Shown in pieces: positions 60,918 through 64,000 of a DNA stretch of 64,000 nucleotides. Under the pieces are notes generated by a model. That model was not told where the DNA came from. It saw only the letters and a program-made list of their open reading frames with translations, and made no database searches. The DNA is from JANNVK01 sp031430435 (GTDB taxonomy: Bacteria > Acidobacteriota > Blastocatellia > Pyrinomonadales > Pyrinomonadaceae), in contig JANPBM010000110.1 of the NCBI GenBank assembly GCA_031430435.1, positions 124,001-188,000 of the forward strand, in the 5' to 3' direction. The position numbers and the translations under genes are program-made. Position 1 is the stretch's first letter; each line of letters opens with the position of its first letter.

Positions 60918-61124
60918 CTAATTTTGTCCGGGTGTTTCCGGTGCAGGATTATCGGGTTTTACAGTTGTGCAACTGTAAAAACAAATTGTTCCGCCATTTG
61001 CCGAACCGATTAGTGTGCAGACAGTTGTTCCTGAAGTAATTAAATCAGCACATACGGCAAAAGCAGTTACAGGAACGGCTGACAAAACCAAGCCCAACGC
61101 GATTGACATTAAAGTCTTTTTCAT
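60918..61124 (-). CDS. Small secreted four-cysteine peptide
   Basis: 68 residues. Residues 1-23 are a clear Sec signal peptide (MKKTLMSIALGLVLSAVPVTAFA, cut after AFA). The mature part is about 45 residues with four cysteines (mature positions 2, 13, 25, 29), small Gly/Ser/Thr-rich core (TLIGSANGGTICFYSC) and a proline-rich, charge-poor tail (KPDNPAPETPGQN). Strong AAGGAG ribosome-binding site. I do not recognise the family. It heads an operon with LolA-like, thioredoxin-like and receptor genes and may be an exported signal, bacteriocin or surface peptide. Confidence 0.75.
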   Translation of the reverse strand: MKKTLMSIALGLVLSAVPVTAFAVCADLITSGTTVCTLIGSANGGTICFYSCTTVKPDNPAPETPGQN

Positions 61125-61298
61125 ATAAACATCTCCTTTTTTGGTTGAAGGGAATTAGCAAGGAGAGACAATGTTAGACGCACACCTTACTAAATTCACC
61201 TGTTATTGGTTGAACTTTTGCTGTGTTTTGCGTTAAGATACGAAACAAGTTTAGGTTGTATCTGTTGTCCGAAACACGACAGAAGCACTTAAAAATAA

Positions 61299-61346
61299 AA
61301 AGTCTTGGGATTATTTGCGTAATCCTAAGACTTTAATGTTTTTTTT
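61299..61346. terminator. Bidirectional intrinsic terminator
   Basis: A 15-bp stem (61299-61313 with 61320-61334, one G-T pair) with loop of six; T run on the plus side (61337-61346) and T-rich sequence on the minus side. The stop codon of the 65-residue minus-strand ORF falls inside the stem. Confidence 0.85.
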
Positions 61347-61522
61347 CGATACTCAATTTCAGTTAAGAAGACCTTACACACGCAACTGTAACCGGATTCC
61401 AAATTAGAATTTAAATGATGTAGTTCAGAATGTAAGAGAAAAAGCGAATTCATAAAACTTTTTAATAACTGAGTAACCTTTCCAAGCACCATATCACTAC
61501 TACTACCGGTTGTCAAACTCAT
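61325..61522 (-). CDS. Possible small protein gene
   Basis: 65 residues starting MSLTTGSSSDMVLGKV at ATG 61522, with AAAGG 8 bases upstream and a TAAAAT-like -10 further up. The stop lies inside an intrinsic terminator stem, which otherwise has no gene to end on the minus strand; this supports a real transcript. Middle is helical with leucines (QLLKSFMNSLFLLHSELHHLNSNLE) and two cysteines follow. No family recognised. The longer frame up to 62071 is antisense to the DUF58 gene and is not believed. Confidence 0.45.
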   Translation of the reverse strand: MSLTTGSSSDMVLGKVTQLLKSFMNSLFLLHSELHHLNSNLESGYSCVCKVFLTEIEYRKKTLKS

Positions 61523-61589
61523 AAATAAACCTTTTGCATTTATTTTACAAAATTGAATATTGTGTGCGAAATGTTCTATCGTAGTTATA

Positions 61590-63029
61590 GTGAAAATTCG
61601 TGATTTACTACAATTTGTCAGCCCGAAAGATATTCGCAACGGGATTCTCGGTCTTTCGGTAACAATCGGCGGACTCGGACTCGCGTTTTTGACGCTTTTC
61701 GCGCATCGCACGGGAAATGCGGAACTTGCCGGAATCGCTGCGGGTTCCTCGCTGATTTTCGTGTTACTGATAATGATTTTTGTCATTCCGCCGCTTGCCC
61801 GCAACGCAAGCAAGGAAGCCTCACAGTTGAATTTGCCGTTTGAAGTGACGGTCGGTGGCGCGGTTTTTCTCGGACTTTTGACGATTGTCGCGTTTGCGGC
61901 GTGGAACACGGGCAATAATTTATTGTTTTTGGTATTGTCATTTTTAATCTCGGCGTTTGTTGTCAGCTTTTTTATCGGGCATTTATGTTTGAATAAATTG
62001 GATGTGAAAATGCGGTTTCCCGAAACAATTTTTGCCGATGAACCAACGCCGATTTTAGTTTCGTTAAACAACCGAAAATTTTTGTTTCCGACAGTTTCCG
62101 TGGTTGCCGAAGTTCGCGGACAGGAAAAAGAAAAATCGTTTTTAGTCGAAGAAGTAAAGAAAATTTTGCCCGAAAGATGGGCGAAAAGATTGATGCGTCC
62201 GCCGATTGTGAAATATATTTTGGATTATTTTATTTATGTTCCGCGTCGGAAAACGGTCGAAAATAAAACGGAACATACGTTTACCAAACGCGGACGGTTT
62301 TTTATCAAAGATTTTGAACTTTCCACCAAATTTCCGTTCGGTTTTTTTCGCCACCGCCGCCGGTTGTCCGCCCAAGAAGTTGAATTGATAATTTTTCCGA
62401 AAATCGAAAATATCGAAACCGAAATTAACGATTTACCGCTTGAGGTCGGAAGACTTCTGACAAACAAACGCGGGGCGGGGCAAGATTTGCTTTCGTTGCG
62501 CGAATATCAACCGACCGACGATTTTCGCCGAATTAACTGGAAAGCCACTGCCCGCACGCAACGTTTGACTGTTTCGGAGTTTTCCGCCGAGGACGAAAAA
62601 CGGGTTACAATCTTTTTCGACACAAATCTTGCGTTTGATAAAGAATTGCGAAATAAGACGTTACGCCAACGAATCGAGGAAGAACAGATGCAAGGCGAAC
62701 TTTCCGAAACATCAAAACGCTTTGAGTCGGGAATTATCAAAACCGCCTCGCTGCTTTCACATTTTACGGACGAAAACACAGAGATTCGTTTGATAATCAA
62801 TGATGAAAAAGGAAATTTCGGCACAGGCAAAACACATCTTTTCGAGAATTTACGAAAACTCGCCAATCTTGAACCGAAATTTAATGAAGTTGAATCGGAC
62901 GGTAAAACCGAGAAAAACTTGGCAGAAATTTACAGCCGAAGCGAAAACAGTCGAACTTTCTCCGTAATCGCCGAAGAAACAAATTTATCGTCGGAAATAA
63001 TCGGCAAAGATTCCGTGTTGAGGTTTTAG
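61590..63029 (+). CDS. DUF58 family protein
   Basis: 479 residues from the GTG at 61590 (an earlier in-frame TTG at 61560 gives an unlikely start). Two hydrophobic hairpins (about residues 20-70 and 95-130) anchor it in the membrane. The DUF58 motif is GAGQDLLSLREYQPTDDFRRINWKATARTQRLTVSEFSAEDEKRVTIFFDTN, a vWA-like start, near residue 300. DUF58 proteins normally act with MoxR ATPases; the classical MoxR in this window is about 26 kb away. No Shine-Dalgarno is evident. Confidence 0.88.
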   Translation: MKIRDLLQFVSPKDIRNGILGLSVTIGGLGLAFLTLFAHRTGNAELAGIAAGSSLIFVLLIMIFVIPPLARNASKEASQLNLPFEVTVGGAVFLGLLTIVAFAAWNTGNNLLFLVLSFLISAFVVSFFIGHLCLNKLDVKMRFPETIFADEPTPILVSLNNRKFLFPTVSVVAEVRGQEKEKSFLVEEVKKILPERWAKRLMRPPIVKYILDYFIYVPRRKTVENKTEHTFTKRGRFFIKDFELSTKFPFGFFRHRRRLSAQEVELIIFPKIENIETEINDLPLEVGRLLTNKRGAGQDLLSLREYQPTDDFRRINWKATARTQRLTVSEFSAEDEKRVTIFFDTNLAFDKELRNKTLRQRIEEEQMQGELSETSKRFESGIIKTASLLSHFTDENTEIRLIINDEKGNFGTGKTHLFENLRKLANLEPKFNEVESDGKTEKNLAEIYSRSENSRTFSVIAEETNLSSEIIGKDSVLRF

Positions 63030-63039
63030 TCGCTGATTT

Positions 63040-64000
63040 CTACTTTTTCCCGCCGAAATTAAAAATAGATTTCGCCGCCATTTTCGCCAGTTTCCACGTT
63101 CGGTCCAAATCGAGTTTGCCGTTTTCCGTGTCGCGTCCCAACAGTTTGTCGAGCAATAAGTTACGCAAATCTTTACCTTCGCGTTTGAGCATAAATTCTT
63201 TGGCGTAAGGCTTTGCCGTTTCAAAGAAATTGAATTCCGGATCGACAATAATTCCGATTCCTTCGAGCGTCATCAACGCCCGCATAATGTAGGTAAAATT
63301 GGACGGCAAACGAAACGGATAATCGTACATAACGTCAGCCAAATCATAGGTAAGTTCTTTGAATTTAACGTCTTTCAGTTTCAAATCAAGATGCAGTTCA
63401 AACATTTTTATGACAACTTCTCTGATTTTCGCCTCGTCTGCTCCGGGTTTCAAAAACTCCAAATCAATCAAATCTTGGGCAATTCCCGCAGGTTCTTTGG
63501 CAACGACGTGAAAGAATGCGTCAATCATTTTTGCTTGCAGTTGCGGCGTGATTCTGCCGACCATTCCAAAGTCGAAAAACGCCAGTTTTCCGTCTTCCAT
63601 CACCAATAAATTGCCCGGATGCGGATCGGCGTGGAAAAAACCGTCTTCCAAAAGCTGTTTCAAATAAGTTTTTATGAGCAACCGATTTACTTTTTCAGCC
63701 GATAAACCTTGCGATTTAAGTTGCGGCAGATCAACAACTTTCGTACCGCGAATAAACTCCATCGTGAGAACTTTTTGCGAACTTGCCGACCAATAAATTT
63801 TCGGAACGTGAATGTTGTCCCAATCTTTGAAATTTTCGGCAAAGCGTTCGGCATTTTTGCCTTCGGAGCCGTAATCCATTTCTTCGTGAACGGTTACGTC
63901 GAATTCTTTGAGCATTCCCGCCCAATCCGCGTTTTCGTTCAACGCGGGAAAACGTTCGGCAAATTTAGCGACTTTCCGCAAAATTTCAATGTCGCCTTCG
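63040..64000 (-). CDS. ABC1/AarF/UbiB-family atypical kinase, 5' part beyond the window
   Basis: 320 codons are visible, and the frame stays open to the window edge (preceding codons read EGDIEILRKVAKF), so the start is missing. Family motifs are EMDYGSEGKNAERFAENF, VLTMEFIRGTKVVDL, LLEDGFFHADPHPGNLLVMEDGKLAFFDFGMVGRI with the catalytic loop and DFG. The family supports quinone biosynthesis as an ATPase at the inner membrane. It converges on the DUF58 gene with 10 bases between. Confidence 0.92.
   Translation of the reverse strand, partial: EGDIEILRKVAKFAERFPALNENADWAGMLKEFDVTVHEEMDYGSEGKNAERFAENFKDWDNIHVPKIYWSASSQKVLTMEFIRGTKVVDLPQLKSQGLSAEKVNRLLIKTYLKQLLEDGFFHADPHPGNLLVMEDGKLAFFDFGMVGRITPQLQAKMIDAFFHVVAKEPAGIAQDLIDLEFLKPGADEAKIREVVIKMFELHLDLKLKDVKFKELTYDLADVMYDYPFRLPSNFTYIMRALMTLEGIGIIVDPEFNFFETAKPYAKEFMLKREGKDLRNLLLDKLLGRDTENGKLDLDRTWKLAKMAAKSIFNFGGKK

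Noticed and set aside
61325..62071. 248-residue minus-strand ORF
   Set aside because: Its upper two thirds are antisense to the well-supported DUF58 gene and have no protein-like motifs; only the last 65 codons are kept as a possible gene.
1..64000. tRNA, rRNA, insertion sequences, prophage
   Set aside because: Read through the intergenic regions on both strands; no cloverleaf with CCA end, rRNA motif, transposase or integrase was seen.

Overview
The window is a chromosomal stretch from a Gram-negative bacterium, most probably an acidobacterium of the Blastocatellia/Pyrinomonadales type (inference from gene content only). Pointers are an acidobacterial-style VWFA-related secreted protein, an Oar-like TonB-dependent receptor with an N-terminal carboxypeptidase-regulatory domain, tandem DUF3857/transglutaminase proteins, a TPR-bearing soluble Ser/Thr kinase, a Planctomycete/Acidobacterium-type ECF sigma factor and a class II ribonucleotide reductase. 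The DNA is AT-leaning, coding density is high, and many genes overlap by 1-4 bases. I found no rRNA, tRNA, CRISPR array, insertion sequence or phage.

Layout. 1-5.3 kb: edge-truncated lipoprotein, ECF sigma factor, glutaminyl cyclase, DsbA-like oxidoreductase and BtuF-like protein (minus strand), then a VOC protein and a glutaredoxin (plus). 5.7-10.6 kb: Ser/Thr kinase, then acyl-CoA ligase with its TetR regulator. 10.7-17.3 kb: two tandem DUF3857 proteins (one with a ruined transglutaminase centre), DUF4126, a tiny membrane protein and MscS. 17.3-25 kb: SppA, MsrA, and a Ycf48-like/RNase H/SbcC operon. 25-29.4 kb: NadE, AraC regulator, VOC protein, sterol-desaturase-like hydroxylase and a SIMPL pseudogene remnant. 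29.4-35.4 kb: repeat-rich GAF-like protein, Nfu, Lrp regulator divergent from phenylalanine hydroxylase, a MazEF-type pair and MoxR. 35.5-39.3 kb: PurL, with a candidate nested small membrane-protein gene, and a UDP-sugar dehydrogenase.

39.5-46.9 kb is the most striking region: a five-gene, translationally coupled minus-strand operon with its own good promoter. It encodes a RavA-like MoxR ATPase, a small protein, a degenerate vWA plus beta-propeller protein, a 909-residue helical-repeat/beta-propeller protein and an XPB-like helicase. It fits the MoxR-vWA-beta-propeller (bpX) ternary conflict systems described computationally by Aravind and co-workers; the coupled helicase suggests a nucleic-acid target.

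47-56.5 kb: lipoprotein, multi-pass membrane protein, ABC exporter, VWA protein and NrdJ, the last behind a canonical promoter with a near-perfect NrdR box. 56.8-61.1 kb: a second candidate system, in which a small secreted four-cysteine peptide is followed by a LolA-like protein, a membrane-anchored thioredoxin-like protein and an Oar-like outer-membrane receptor, with a hairpin after the peptide gene. 61.3-64 kb: a possible 65-residue gene, a DUF58 protein and an edge-truncated UbiB-family kinase.
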